From Candidatus Lucifugimonas marina (GTDB lineage: Bacteria; Chloroflexota; Dehalococcoidia; Lucifugimonadales; Lucifugimonadaceae), in NCBI GenBank assembly GCA_029593915.1, contig CP046147.1, positions 2,651,001 to 2,715,000 on the forward strand: a DNA stretch of 64,000 bases, in the 5' to 3' direction. The stretch's first letter is position 1. Each line of letters starts with the position of its first letter. This document shows positions 53,787-63,487 of the stretch, in pieces. The position numbers and the translations under genes are program-made. The notes under the pieces are model-generated. The model was not told the DNA's origin, searched no databases, and saw only the letters and a list, made by a program, of their open reading frames with translations.

Positions 53787-55037
53787 ATGACCACCAATAA
53801 CGAAACAAGAGTTGTAGTTACGGGAATGGGCGCAATAACGTGCCTCGGAAACTCGGTTGATGAATTTTGGACCGGAATTAAATCCGGTCAATCTGGCATT
53901 CGAGAAATTAGCCTCGTCAGTCCCGGCGGATTCCCATGCAGCGTTTCTGGTGAAATCCAGGACTTCAATCCCGCAGATTACATGGATCGAAAAGAAGCCC
54001 GCCGAATGGCCCGCTTCTCGCAATTCGCAGTCGTAGCAGCCCATCAGGCAGTCGCCGACTCGGGGATCAATTTTGACGACGAAGACCTCGACCGAATTGG
54101 AGTTCTGGTCGGCACAGGATCTGGCGGACTCCCAGAGACCGACCAGCAAGCCGAGATTCGAGTAAAACGTGGCGTAGGCCGAATGAGCCCGTACTACATT
54201 CCTATGATGCTGGTGAACATGGCATCGGCGAATATCTCACACACGTTCAACCTCACGGGCTACACAAACACATGCGTAACCGCCTGTGCAGCTGGAACGC
54301 AATCCATTGGTGAAGCAGCCGAAGTCATTCGACGTGGTGCCGCCGACGTAATCGTCACAGGCGGAACTGAAGCTGGTATCTGTGAAATCGGTATGGGCGG
54401 ATTCAGCACCATGCGAGCACTTTCGACCTGGGATGGCGACCCATCTCTCGCAAGCCGACCGTTCGACAAAGGTCGAGATGGATTCGCCCCTGCAGAAGGC
54501 AGCGGAATCCTTATTCTCGAAAGCCTCGAACACGCACAAGCACGTGGCGCCAAAATCTACGCTGAAATCGCAGGCTGGGGCGTATCTTCCGATGCCTACC
54601 ACCTCGTACAACCTCACCCAGAAGGTTCAGGCGCCGCGAAGGCGATGAACCGGGCACTCACGAACGCCGGCGTAACGATCAACGATATCGACTACATCAA
54701 CGCTCACGGAACATCGACGCCTATCAACGATGCTTCAGAAACACGAGCAATCAAGGCTGTGTTCGGAGATCAGGCGTACAACGTTCCGATCAGCTCAACC
54801 AAATCCATGGTTGGTCACTCACTCGGGGCTTCAGGCTCACTCGAAGCAATCGCCTGCATCAACAGCATCAACGACAGCGTCCTCCACCCAACGATTAACC
54901 AGGAAGAATCCGATCCCGACTGCGATCTCGACTACATTCCTAACGTAGCCAGAGAAACCGAAGTCAACGTCGCACTCTCAAACAGCTTCGGCTTCGGCGG
55001 TCAAAACGCCTGCCTCGTAATCAAGAAGTTCGCGTAG
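53787..55037 (+). CDS. fabF: Beta-ketoacyl-ACP synthase II
   Basis: 416 aa. Catalytic Cys in VTACAAGTQSIGEA, His in NAHGTSTPINDASE, His in KSMVGHSLGASG, and the GFGGQNAC end. It elongates acyl-ACP in fatty-acid synthesis. Starts TNNETRVVVTGMGAITCLG. Confidence 0.95.
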   Translation: MTTNNETRVVVTGMGAITCLGNSVDEFWTGIKSGQSGIREISLVSPGGFPCSVSGEIQDFNPADYMDRKEARRMARFSQFAVVAAHQAVADSGINFDDEDLDRIGVLVGTGSGGLPETDQQAEIRVKRGVGRMSPYYIPMMLVNMASANISHTFNLTGYTNTCVTACAAGTQSIGEAAEVIRRGAADVIVTGGTEAGICEIGMGGFSTMRALSTWDGDPSLASRPFDKGRDGFAPAEGSGILILESLEHAQARGAKIYAEIAGWGVSSDAYHLVQPHPEGSGAAKAMNRALTNAGVTINDIDYINAHGTSTPINDASETRAIKAVFGDQAYNVPISSTKSMVGHSLGASGSLEAIACINSINDSVLHPTINQEESDPDCDLDYIPNVARETEVNVALSNSFGFGGQNACLVIKKFA

Positions 55038-55070
55038 CACCCACTGGCAAACTTCATCGTAGCGACACTG

Positions 55071-55097
55071 TGATTCTGAATTCGATTCAGAATCACT
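55071..55097. terminator. Bidirectional hairpin (REP-like) between fabF and the methyltransferase
   Basis: GTGATTCTGAAT-TCG-ATTCAGAATCAC, perfect 12-base arms, between two convergent genes. Related to the hairpin at 15140-15172. Confidence 0.65.
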
Positions 55098-55154
55098 TTC
55101 AAGCCGCCGGTCACCTATCGATCAACAAACCATCTAGTAGAAGGTGCTAACCCT

Positions 55155-55901
55155 CTACGCGTTCCGCCACGCAGCGATCAACTTCTCAGAATCATCGCCA
55201 AACGGCTCACGAGACCAATCAGCCCATCTCCCTGCGATCTCTAACCCTGCCAGTCTTGCCATCAGATCGAGCTCACTCGGCCACACATAGCGAAACGGAA
55301 CCGACAGCTTCTCCCATTCATCATCAACCTTCATGAAGTGGTGAGAAATCAAACCCTGATCCGCAAAGCTGTACTCATCGAAATCCATTCGAGAATCTTC
55401 GACTCTGTACGTGCGATACGTCTCGCCCGCTGGCACCCGTTGAAGCTTTGGCACCGACACTTCAATAACAAAGTGACCACCTGAAATAAGATGTTCAGCG
55501 GCGTTCTGAAAGCAAGCAACTTGGGCGTCTTGGCTGGTTAGATTCATGATCGTATTGAATACCAGAAACACCAACGAAAATTCGCCCTCGACTCGAGTCG
55601 AAGAAAAATCACCGATAGTGACATCGACGTTCTCGCCACCAGGTTTCGCCTTCAAGCGATCTGTCATCGCAGCTGAAATATCAACTCCAGAAACCGAATA
55701 GACGCGCTCGCTTAGCGGCAGAGCCACACGCCCAGTACCTGAGGCAAACTCCAACACCTTCCCGCCACCAGATAGTTCCGCTAAAAACTCAACAGTGGGG
55801 TCAAGAACCGCGGGATCAAACATCGAAGACGAAATCTCGTCGTACCGCGAAGCGAACCGTTCATCAAAATATCCATCGTCATGCATTCGCAGAGTGTACA
55901 T
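55155..55901 (-). CDS. Class I SAM-dependent methyltransferase
   Basis: 248 aa. SAM motif I VLEFASGTGRVALPL, then VSGVDISAAM, and SLVFLVFNTIMNL (motif IV). The N-terminal ARYDEIS-type pattern (FASRYDEISSSMF) is that of small-molecule methyltransferases. Substrate unknown. Confidence 0.85.
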   Translation of the reverse strand: MYTLRMHDDGYFDERFASRYDEISSSMFDPAVLDPTVEFLAELSGGGKVLEFASGTGRVALPLSERVYSVSGVDISAAMTDRLKAKPGGENVDVTIGDFSSTRVEGEFSLVFLVFNTIMNLTSQDAQVACFQNAAEHLISGGHFVIEVSVPKLQRVPAGETYRTYRVEDSRMDFDEYSFADQGLISHHFMKVDDEWEKLSVPFRYVWPSELDLMARLAGLEIAGRWADWSREPFGDDSEKLIAAWRNA

Positions 55902-55984
55902 TCTCGCTATCGACGGAACATTATTGCCAATGAGATCGTCTCTTCGGACAACGGTACGATTTACCTACTTAGTTAGGAGAACTC

Positions 55985-56149
55985 ATGACTAACAGCCAAA
56001 CAAGAATGCTTTCTTCAGCGATAGGAATGGTCGCGGGTGCGCTCGCCGGGTTCAGCGCCAATCTCGACGTAAACGTAAGCATCATCATCATCTTGATAAC
56101 GTTCGCAATGCTTATCGCCGAATACGTCCGTTCATTTAAGTCAGACTAA
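55985..56149 (+). CDS. Small two-helix membrane protein
   Basis: 54 aa, AGGAG before the ATG. Two hydrophobic segments (MVAGALAGFSANLDV and SIIIILITFAMLIAEYV), basic end. It overlaps the convergent ABC ATPase gene by four bases. No family recognised. Confidence 0.6.
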   Translation: MTNSQTRMLSSAIGMVAGALAGFSANLDVNVSIIIILITFAMLIAEYVRSFKSD

Positions 56150-57315
56150 ACCGGGAAGACGATCACTTTCGACTCGTCACGGGACGAAATCTTGACCCGG
56201 TTTCCAACCTTGATACCGTTTGCAGCTCTACGGCGAACTCGGAGCAGCGTTCCAGAATCCAGACGAATACTGTACTCGCTAAATTCGCCCTCAAACTCTC
56301 TTAGCTCGACAGTACCTGTGCGCTGCTCGTCTTCACCCGCTACCTCGATCTCCAATTCTGAAGCTCGCATCAGTGCCAGAACCTGTTGACCATCAGAATT
56401 CGAATTGTCAGCAGTAACTCGAGTCGGGAACACACCTGCTTCCGTCATCACCACTCCACCCCTGAACACCCCAGGAATCAACTCGCAGGGACCAATCAGC
56501 TTCGCGACATCCGCCGAAACCGGATTTTGATAAACCTCTTCTGGAGTTCCGATCTGTTCGATGTAGTTCTGCCCCATCACAGCAATTCGATCCGAAGTCG
56601 CTAGTGCTTCTTCCCGGTCGTGAGTAACCAGCAATGTAGTGGCACCAGTCTTTCGTACGATCTCTTTAATATCTCGCCTGAGCGCAGCCCTGAGCTGCCT
56701 ATCCAAATTGCTGAACGGCTCGTCCAACAACAAAGCCACAGGATCAGGCGCTAACGCCCGAGCAATCGCAACTCGCTGCTGCTGTCCACCAGAAAGTTCA
56801 TGAACGTAACGCGATTCGTACCCACTCATGCCAACCATTTCGAGCACAGGTGCAATGCGGACGCTCCGCTCATCTGCCGGTAAATCCTTCAGCCCAAACT
56901 CAACATTCTTAGCAACTGTCAAATGCGGAAATAGAGCGTAGTCCTGAAACACCAAACCGATCCTGCGCTGATCGGGCGGTATGTGAACGAAAGAAGACCC
57001 CACAAGCTGCCCACCAACACGGACATAACCGGAACTCACCTGCTCGAAACCAGCGACTACTCGAAGAGCAGTCGTCTTACCCGCACCACTCCTGCCCAAA
57101 ATGCTTACGAATTCCCCGGGTCGAATCAGCAAATTAAAATCGCTTATAGCTGGAGAATCAGAACCCGGATATCGACACTCCACTCCCTGCAAGTGGATAA
57201 CACCGGTCTCACCGGCAGCAGGAGCCGGAATAGCGATAGCGGCGGCAGCAGCACCGGCTGCCGATGACGGCGGAATCTTTAAGTCCGAAGGTTTACGTTG
57301 CCACGGCATCCTCAT
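56146..57315 (-). CDS. fbpC: Fe(III)-type ABC transporter ATPase
   Basis: 389 aa. After a 40-residue Ala-rich extension: Walker A GRSGAGKT, Q-loop VFQDYALFPH, signature LSGGQQQRVAIARALAPDP, Walker B LLLDEPFSNLD, H-loop VTHDREEA, and a C-terminal TOBE-like domain. It powers the FbpA/FbpB importer. The ATG region overlaps the permease end by four bases. Confidence 0.9.
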   Translation of the reverse strand: MRMPWQRKPSDLKIPPSSAAGAAAAAIAIPAPAAGETGVIHLQGVECRYPGSDSPAISDFNLLIRPGEFVSILGRSGAGKTTALRVVAGFEQVSSGYVRVGGQLVGSSFVHIPPDQRRIGLVFQDYALFPHLTVAKNVEFGLKDLPADERSVRIAPVLEMVGMSGYESRYVHELSGGQQQRVAIARALAPDPVALLLDEPFSNLDRQLRAALRRDIKEIVRKTGATTLLVTHDREEALATSDRIAVMGQNYIEQIGTPEEVYQNPVSADVAKLIGPCELIPGVFRGGVVMTEAGVFPTRVTADNSNSDGQQVLALMRASELEIEVAGEDEQRTGTVELREFEGEFSEYSIRLDSGTLLRVRRRAANGIKVGNRVKISSRDESKVIVFPV

Positions 57316-58967
57316 CGAGTTGGCTCCCCGATCTCGTTCGATCTATCAGAAGCATCAGCCTTATCGCCATGACCACGTAGAGTCAGATAAGCAGTCGGCA
57401 CACCGGCAACAAGAACCAGAAGCAAGGCTGCCGCAGCCGTCTTTGCGAAGAACGCCTCAGAAGCAGCCGACCAAATCGAAGCCGAAAGCGTACGGTAGCC
57501 GATTGGAGAAAGAATCAGTGTCGCAGGAAGCTCCTTCATCGTGAGAAGGAACACCATCGCTCCACCCGCGAAAGCTCCCGGCATAACCAATGGGACAGTC
57601 ACCGAGAAGATGACTCGCCACTGCGACCGCCCCAAACTCTGGGCAGCTTCCTCAACTCTCGGACTCACCTGCAACAAAGAACTCCGTAACGCTCCAACAC
57701 TGGCCGGCAAAAACAAAACTGCGTACGCAAAAATCAGCAACCAGATCGACTGATACAACGGCCGTGCAACATTAATTCCGAAGAACACTAGAGAAAGCGC
57801 AACCACGACACCCGGCAATCCAAAACCAATATAGATCGATCGCTCAAAGAATCTGCTTAGTCGACTTTGAAAACGAACAGCGAGAATCGCTACAGGCAGA
57901 GCAGCCAGTACAGTCGCCAACGCCGCTAATAGCGAGATGTACAACGAGTTACGAGCGGGGATCAGCAACGGCAAAAGTTCCTGATCGTTCAGCAATCCAC
58001 GCACCAGCCAGTGAACCAAAACGCCGACAGGAATGATCAATCCAATCATCACAGGCACACCAACCCCGGCGGCACCAACCCAACGCCAACGCCCCAGATC
58101 AAATCGACGTGAAACACGAACTGCTCCAACCGTGCTCCGGTGATACGCACCACGCCCACGAGTAAATCCCTCGCCCAGCAGCAACAGCACGGCAATAACA
58201 ACCAGCACCAACGAAAGCACAGCCGCCAAAGTCCGATCAATCGAAGACTGATACTGAATCATGATTGTCGAAGTGAATGTTTGGTATCGAAGCAACGCCA
58301 CTCCACCAAAATCGCTCAGCGTGTACAACGCCACCAACAATGAACCGCCCGCAATGGCAGGTCGAAGCATCGGCAACGTTACGGCTCTAAACGTATGAAC
58401 AGGGCCATAACCCATCGCCCGAGCGGCCTCTTCTAACGCAGGATCCATTCGGCGAAGAGCACCACGCACCGTCAACAATACGTACGGGTACGTCATTAAC
58501 ACCAGAACCAGGGTTGCACCACCCAAGCCATAAATATCTGGCAGACGCTCAACCCCGAATACCGATAACCACCCCTGCAAAACGCCTTTAGGCGAATACA
58601 TCTCTATAACCGTGGTCGCCATCACAAAACTCGGCATAACCAACGGCAACACCGATGCCACCGAAAGCACTTTCCGAAGCGGGATGTTCGATTTCACGGT
58701 GAGCCATGCAACAGGCACCGCCACTGATACAGAAATAATCGTGACCAACGCAATCAACAGGAACGTTCGACCAAACACTGCTGCGGTATTCGCACGCCAA
58801 ATGATGTCGACCCAATCCGAACCTGCACTAACCGACCTAACCAGCAAATAGACAACTGGGATTAATGCCGCAAGCGCGACAGCGGCCGCCGACGCTACTA
58901 AGAACGCGGGCGGCCGTTTGCCATCGGTGGATTTCCATCCTGTCGATATGACGCCGGAAATGGTCAC
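57312..58967 (-). CDS. fbpB: Fe(III)-type ABC transporter permease
   Basis: 551 aa, with two fused permease domains of six TM helices each. Each has an EAA loop: EEAARAMGYGPVHTFRAVTLPML, quoted in part, and EEAAQSLGRSQWRVIFSVTV. This fused form is typical of iron(III) importers. Confidence 0.9.
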   Translation of the reverse strand: MTISGVISTGWKSTDGKRPPAFLVASAAAVALAALIPVVYLLVRSVSAGSDWVDIIWRANTAAVFGRTFLLIALVTIISVSVAVPVAWLTVKSNIPLRKVLSVASVLPLVMPSFVMATTVIEMYSPKGVLQGWLSVFGVERLPDIYGLGGATLVLVLMTYPYVLLTVRGALRRMDPALEEAARAMGYGPVHTFRAVTLPMLRPAIAGGSLLVALYTLSDFGGVALLRYQTFTSTIMIQYQSSIDRTLAAVLSLVLVVIAVLLLLGEGFTRGRGAYHRSTVGAVRVSRRFDLGRWRWVGAAGVGVPVMIGLIIPVGVLVHWLVRGLLNDQELLPLLIPARNSLYISLLAALATVLAALPVAILAVRFQSRLSRFFERSIYIGFGLPGVVVALSLVFFGINVARPLYQSIWLLIFAYAVLFLPASVGALRSSLLQVSPRVEEAAQSLGRSQWRVIFSVTVPLVMPGAFAGGAMVFLLTMKELPATLILSPIGYRTLSASIWSAASEAFFAKTAAAALLLVLVAGVPTAYLTLRGHGDKADASDRSNEIGEPTR

Positions 58968-59080
58968 GCAGACACCACCAGGATTTCAAAGGGTGATGTC
59001 TGCGAAGACAATTCCAACGTGTGTGCACTACACGATTGGATAAACATGGTTGCGCAGCAAATTCTGCGCCAGCCCCTTAC

Positions 59081-60124
59081 CTAAGGAAGAGCGCCAACCT
59101 CCCGAAGAAGATCCTGCGTTCCTGCAAGATCAATCAAGTCACCAAGATCGATAGAAGGCTTCGTGATTTCTTCCAGTGCAGGCAGCAAATTGTTTGGCTT
59201 TGCGTTCTCATTGAGCGGGAATTCGTAAGTCTGCGAAGCAAAGTACTGCTGACCCGATGCACTAAGCAGGAACTTGATGAACTGCTCAGCCAAATCTTTA
59301 TTGTCAGATTCTTCAAGAAGTCCAACACCAGCTACAAGAACCACCGATCCAGGATCAGCCGCCCGTGTGTAGTAGTTCCGTGCTGCAAACGATTCACCTT
59401 CTTCAGCGATGAATCGGTGAAGGTAGTAGTGGTTCACAAAGCCAACTTCAATCTCACCAGCTCCAGCCGCTGCAACGGTCGGGGTGTTCTTGGCGTAAAT
59501 TTTTGGCTCATTCGCAACAATGCCTTCAAGCCACGCCTTCGTTCGATCCTCACCCCACTCCTGCCTCATGGCAGTAATCATGGCGTGAAGCGAACCGTTA
59601 GTTGGAGGCCATCCGATTCGACCCTTCCATTCAGGTTTTGCGAAATCTTCGATCGAATCTGGAAGATCAGCCTCAGTAAGCATGTCGGTGTTGTAAACAA
59701 TCACACGTGCTCGACCTGAAGTTCCAACCCATTTGTTTTCAGGATCCTGTGCCCAATCGGGAACAGAACTCAAAATGTCGGCTGGAAGCTCAGCAAGCAA
59801 CGAATCGACTGCACCAAGCCCACCCGGGTCCTGAGCGAAAAAGACATCAGCGGGCGAATTGTCACCCTCTTCAAGAAGCGTCGCAGCCAGTGGACCTGTC
59901 GATCCGTAGTTCACTTCAACCTTCGCACCCGTAACCTCTTCGAAATCGGTTATCAAGGGTGCGATCAAGGATTCACTTCGCCCCGAATAAACCACGAGAG
60001 ATTTTGAATCGTCCGATTCACCGCTCTCATCGCCTGCTGCACATGAAATCGCAGCAACCACCAAAACTGAAATCAACGCGACGGTAACTACTACGCGCCA
60101 CAAGCTGGCAACGCTCTTGTCCAT
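59081..60124 (-). CDS. fbpA: Fe(III)-binding lipoprotein of the ABC transporter
   Basis: 347 aa. Signal with lipobox VAAISC (Cys28), linker, then LVVYSGRSESLIAPLI, GADVFFAQDPGGLG-like (PADVFFAQDPGGLGAV), GRARVIVYNTDML and the Tyr pair region ARNYYTRAADPGS used for iron binding. First gene of fbpA-fbpB-fbpC. I see no recognisable Fur/IdeR box in front. Confidence 0.88.
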   Translation of the reverse strand: MDKSVASLWRVVVTVALISVLVVAAISCAAGDESGESDDSKSLVVYSGRSESLIAPLITDFEEVTGAKVEVNYGSTGPLAATLLEEGDNSPADVFFAQDPGGLGAVDSLLAELPADILSSVPDWAQDPENKWVGTSGRARVIVYNTDMLTEADLPDSIEDFAKPEWKGRIGWPPTNGSLHAMITAMRQEWGEDRTKAWLEGIVANEPKIYAKNTPTVAAAGAGEIEVGFVNHYYLHRFIAEEGESFAARNYYTRAADPGSVVLVAGVGLLEESDNKDLAEQFIKFLLSASGQQYFASQTYEFPLNENAKPNNLLPALEEITKPSIDLGDLIDLAGTQDLLREVGALP

Positions 60125-60557
60125 TACCTAAGTCCCCTGAGGTCCGTCAAAAAGGAGCCGACCACCGATTACCACGGTTCGTCAGTGCGTCCTAAATCGT
60201 TCGTATATCGAAATCCTTACCTCAACAATACACATTTATTTTTGGACTGCAAATCGGATATGTGAAAGAGATGTGAGGAAAGCCCCCACTGGTAATTACT
60301 CGTAATCCCACACGCTGGATTTGCCATATCACCATGCAAACAAAAAACTTCGCACGTAAAAAAATATTAACGAACAATGTCGATCACAAAGAACAATCTT
60401 CAGCATTTGAGGAATCTGAACATTCCGTAAAACATGTCGCTGGTAAATAAGGCACTCGTAACACCAAAACGCCTACAATCAATCACGTCATAAAACAATT
60501 CCGCTGAACCGAATCAACGCGAACCCGAATAAACAAGCACGTATTCGCTTCCTACGC
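60125..60557. other. Divergent intergenic region
   Basis: AT-rich, holds the promoters for fbpA and for the lipoprotein at 60558. No gene and no strong hairpin seen. Confidence 0.4.
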
Positions 60558-61364
60558 ATGACCACTCATCACCCCAAAGTCAGCAAAATCAGACAACGGT
60601 CAATCCTGTTAATCGCGCTGTTACTAGCAGTAGTCGCAACTGCATGCGACGACTTCTACACCGATTCCCTTCCAACCCCCGACATTGCACAGCCCACCCC
60701 GGCGAACGTACGAGAAGGCGATCCTGCCACCGTGATAGAAACTGCCGCACGTGAAGCTCTCGCGGCGCAGTTAAGCATCGCCCCAGCCGATTCAACAAAA
60801 ATTCTTTTCGAGCACGCCACATGGACAGAACGCAGTCCTGGTTGCTACCCCGCTCCAGCCTCAATAACGGGCGCATATCTGATACCCGGCTATCGACTAC
60901 TCATGCAGCACGACGGCATTTTCTACGAGTACAACGCCGATCAGGGGCTCGGAACCGGAGCACTTTGTGAATCGACATTCCAACTCATCCCAGCTGAACC
61001 GGCATACTCAATCGTGGTTCCCCAATATTCCAACGCATCCGAATCAACTGACTACGACGTTATACACATCGTCAGATCTGAAGAAGAAGTCGCCGAATTC
61101 AATTCAACATTCGGTGACATCGCACAAATTGGCGTCGACGAGATCGAGTTCCCTGAGGAAGTTCTGGTCGGTGGCTGGGTCGAAGCAAGCCCCAACCCCG
61201 ACGTTGTTCGCGCCTACCTGTCGGCAGAAGGCACGTCGATCATCATTGAAGTACAGATACCCGAAGAGTTTGAAGAACAGGCAAACGACGACTGGAGCCA
61301 GATCTGGGCACTTGTCGACGCAACGGAACCCGACTCAATATACGAATTTCTAGTAGTCGAATAA
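60558..61364 (+). CDS. Lipoprotein, paralogue of the next gene
   Basis: 268 aa. Lipobox VVATAC (Cys30). The middle domain has RSPGCYPAPAS, then YRLLMQHDGIFYEYNAD and LCESTFQL, which parallels the next protein's LGCPEPGTY, YKITNGSIDWEYHAN and VRCSEV. A second domain is acidic. Function unknown. Confidence 0.75.
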   Translation: MTTHHPKVSKIRQRSILLIALLLAVVATACDDFYTDSLPTPDIAQPTPANVREGDPATVIETAAREALAAQLSIAPADSTKILFEHATWTERSPGCYPAPASITGAYLIPGYRLLMQHDGIFYEYNADQGLGTGALCESTFQLIPAEPAYSIVVPQYSNASESTDYDVIHIVRSEEEVAEFNSTFGDIAQIGVDEIEFPEEVLVGGWVEASPNPDVVRAYLSAEGTSIIIEVQIPEEFEEQANDDWSQIWALVDATEPDSIYEFLVVE

Positions 61365-61416
61365 CTTTCATATTCGAATACAAAACAGCTACCAGCGAAC
61401 ACACGAAAGCACCTAA

Positions 61417-62304
61417 GTGAAAATCCCGTTTCGAACTACAATCGCTTTGTTAGCGGCCATCACGCTAATCGCCGCAATTGCAGCGTGCTCGTCTGATGAC
61501 AAATCAGACGACACACCAACATCAACCACTCAACCAACGGCGAATCCAACGGCTCGACCAACCATCACGCCCGTGCCAACAGCAACCAGGACGCCAGGAC
61601 CATCGCCAACTCCTGCCCCTACTTCGACACCAGAACCAACACCAACCGCCACACCAACTCCGCCGCCGCCAGCATCTCACGTTGAAGAGATGGGCCGACT
61701 TTTCACTGAGCAGGGATTCGATTTCACAACACTGTCTTTGGCGTCTGTCGGAGCTGCACAGTGGTCAACCGCAGCACTCGGCTGCCCTGAACCCGGCACC
61801 TATTACGACATATCAGATGCTCCATACACAGGGCTCATCTACAAAATCACCAATGGCAGCATCGATTGGGAATATCACGCCAATGCAGATGACTCAGTAA
61901 CCGTCAGGTGCAGCGAAGTAACACCATCAAACGCCACGTTGATGAATCTCGCTCAGGAAGCAAACCTCGCGGAAGCGACCAAGCTCACTTTAATGCGTAA
62001 AGATTTCTCAACTGGCGAGTTTGAAGTGCGGCGAGAAATGACTCCGCATGACATGGCACTGCTGGCGGAAATTTTCGCCCAAGACGCCGGACTCTCCTAC
62101 GCCCCACCATGCGAATCAATATTCCGTCTCGATTTCGAAACCAACCGAGGCGTCAGCCAGATCGAATTCATCTGTCGAGACGACTATAAAGCGTTCGATC
62201 TCTACTGGAACGAACTTCATGGCAATGCTCCAATAATCGGAGAAATCATTGGTCCCTACCTAACTGGCGACCCTATACCGCAACTACCGACCGCAGCACC
62301 CTAA
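61417..62304 (+). CDS. Lipoprotein with Pro/Thr stalk
   Basis: 295 aa from GTG 61417. Lipobox IAAIAC (Cys24), a 60-residue Pro/Thr stalk of TPxP units, then the same Cys-containing domain as the previous protein and a C-terminal domain with a CESIF...EFICRDD pair. Surface-exposed; function unknown. Confidence 0.78.
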   Translation: MKIPFRTTIALLAAITLIAAIAACSSDDKSDDTPTSTTQPTANPTARPTITPVPTATRTPGPSPTPAPTSTPEPTPTATPTPPPPASHVEEMGRLFTEQGFDFTTLSLASVGAAQWSTAALGCPEPGTYYDISDAPYTGLIYKITNGSIDWEYHANADDSVTVRCSEVTPSNATLMNLAQEANLAEATKLTLMRKDFSTGEFEVRREMTPHDMALLAEIFAQDAGLSYAPPCESIFRLDFETNRGVSQIEFICRDDYKAFDLYWNELHGNAPIIGEIIGPYLTGDPIPQLPTAAP

Positions 62305-62317
62305 TTTCGCAACACTA

Positions 62318-63352
62318 ATGAGCGACGAACTAGCAAATAGAAGACTCAAAGCGGGCAAACTACCGCCCGATCTACTTGCGGGTTTTATTGGTGATCTCAA
62401 CCAGAACGACAAAAGACTGCTGCTCGGTCCCGGAGTCGGTGAAGATGCGGCATTCGTGTCCTTCGGCAGTTCAACACTCATAGCAAAATCCGACCCGATC
62501 ACGTTCGCAACCGATCGAATTGGCTGGTACGCCATACAAGTCAACGCCAACGACATCGCGGCTTGCGGCGGCACTCCAAAATGGTTCCTCGGAACACTTC
62601 TTCTTCCCGAAAACGAACCAGCCTCGACTGCCCGTGATATTTTCGCTCAGCTCAACTCTGCAGCAGCGGAACTGGGAATCACGCTTATCGGTGGGCACAC
62701 CGAAATTACCGTCGGAATCTCTCGACCAATCATTTCAGGAACCATGCTCGGCGAAGCGGCGCCGTCCGAAACGGTGAAAACCTCGTCCGCACAAATAGAC
62801 GACGACATCATTCTGACCTCGGGAATCGCAATCGAAGGCACGGCCATAATCGCCAGAGAGAGTAAGCAAAGTCTTCTCGAAGCAGGGTTGTCTGAAGGCG
62901 AAATCGCAAACGCCGCCAATTTCCTCGATTCACCAGGAATATCGGTCGTAAAAGCCGCAAAAATAGCGTCTTCGACCGGTCACGTAACGGCAATGCACGA
63001 TCCGACAGAGGGCGGACTCGCCGGAGCACTCGATGAACTGGCTCGCGCTTCGAATACCGGCGTTTCGATTAACTCCGACCAAGTAAAAATCTATCCGGAA
63101 ACAACGAAAATCTGCGAAGCGCTGAACCTCGACCCATGGGGTCTAATCGCATCAGGTGCGCTACTAATCACCACAAACAAAACCGGCTCTTCAAAAATCA
63201 TCTCAGCACTCAATGAAGCAGGAATTCCATCCGCTGTAATCGGCTCCATCACTCCAGTCGAAGAGGGATTAGCTCGTATATCCAACGGAATCACTGAACC
63301 GTTCCCAATGTTCGAACGAGATGAAATAGCCCGGCTCTACTCTCAAACCTGA
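62318..63352 (+). CDS. AIR-synthase-family protein (HypE-like)
   Basis: 344 aa. PurM-like ATP domain: LLGPGVGEDAAFV, AKSDPITFATDRIGWYAIQVNANDIAACGG (in parts), GGHTEITVGISRPIISGTMLGE and HDPTEGGLAGALDEL. It lacks the N-terminal Gly-rich Cys/Sec-Lys loop of SelD, and it lacks the C-terminal Cys of HypE. It belongs to an uncharacterised AIR-synthase group. Starts 14 bases after the lipoprotein stop. Confidence 0.82.
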   Translation: MSDELANRRLKAGKLPPDLLAGFIGDLNQNDKRLLLGPGVGEDAAFVSFGSSTLIAKSDPITFATDRIGWYAIQVNANDIAACGGTPKWFLGTLLLPENEPASTARDIFAQLNSAAAELGITLIGGHTEITVGISRPIISGTMLGEAAPSETVKTSSAQIDDDIILTSGIAIEGTAIIARESKQSLLEAGLSEGEIANAANFLDSPGISVVKAAKIASSTGHVTAMHDPTEGGLAGALDELARASNTGVSINSDQVKIYPETTKICEALNLDPWGLIASGALLITTNKTGSSKIISALNEAGIPSAVIGSITPVEEGLARISNGITEPFPMFERDEIARLYSQT

Positions 63353-63487
63353 TTCAGCGCTAAATAACAATTCGCGTATGTTCCTCTATCGCCCTAACTT
63401 TCATCAAACAATTAGAATGAAATAACGAAATCGCCACAGCGCGACAGCAGACCCTTAATAAACGGGCCTACGAGTCGAAAACGATCT

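Noticed and set aside
62318-63352. AIR-synthase protein as selenophosphate synthetase (SelD), which would support the Sec genes
   Set aside because: It lacks the N-terminal glycine-rich loop with the catalytic Cys/Sec and Lys that SelD needs. It fits an uncharacterised HypE-like group better.
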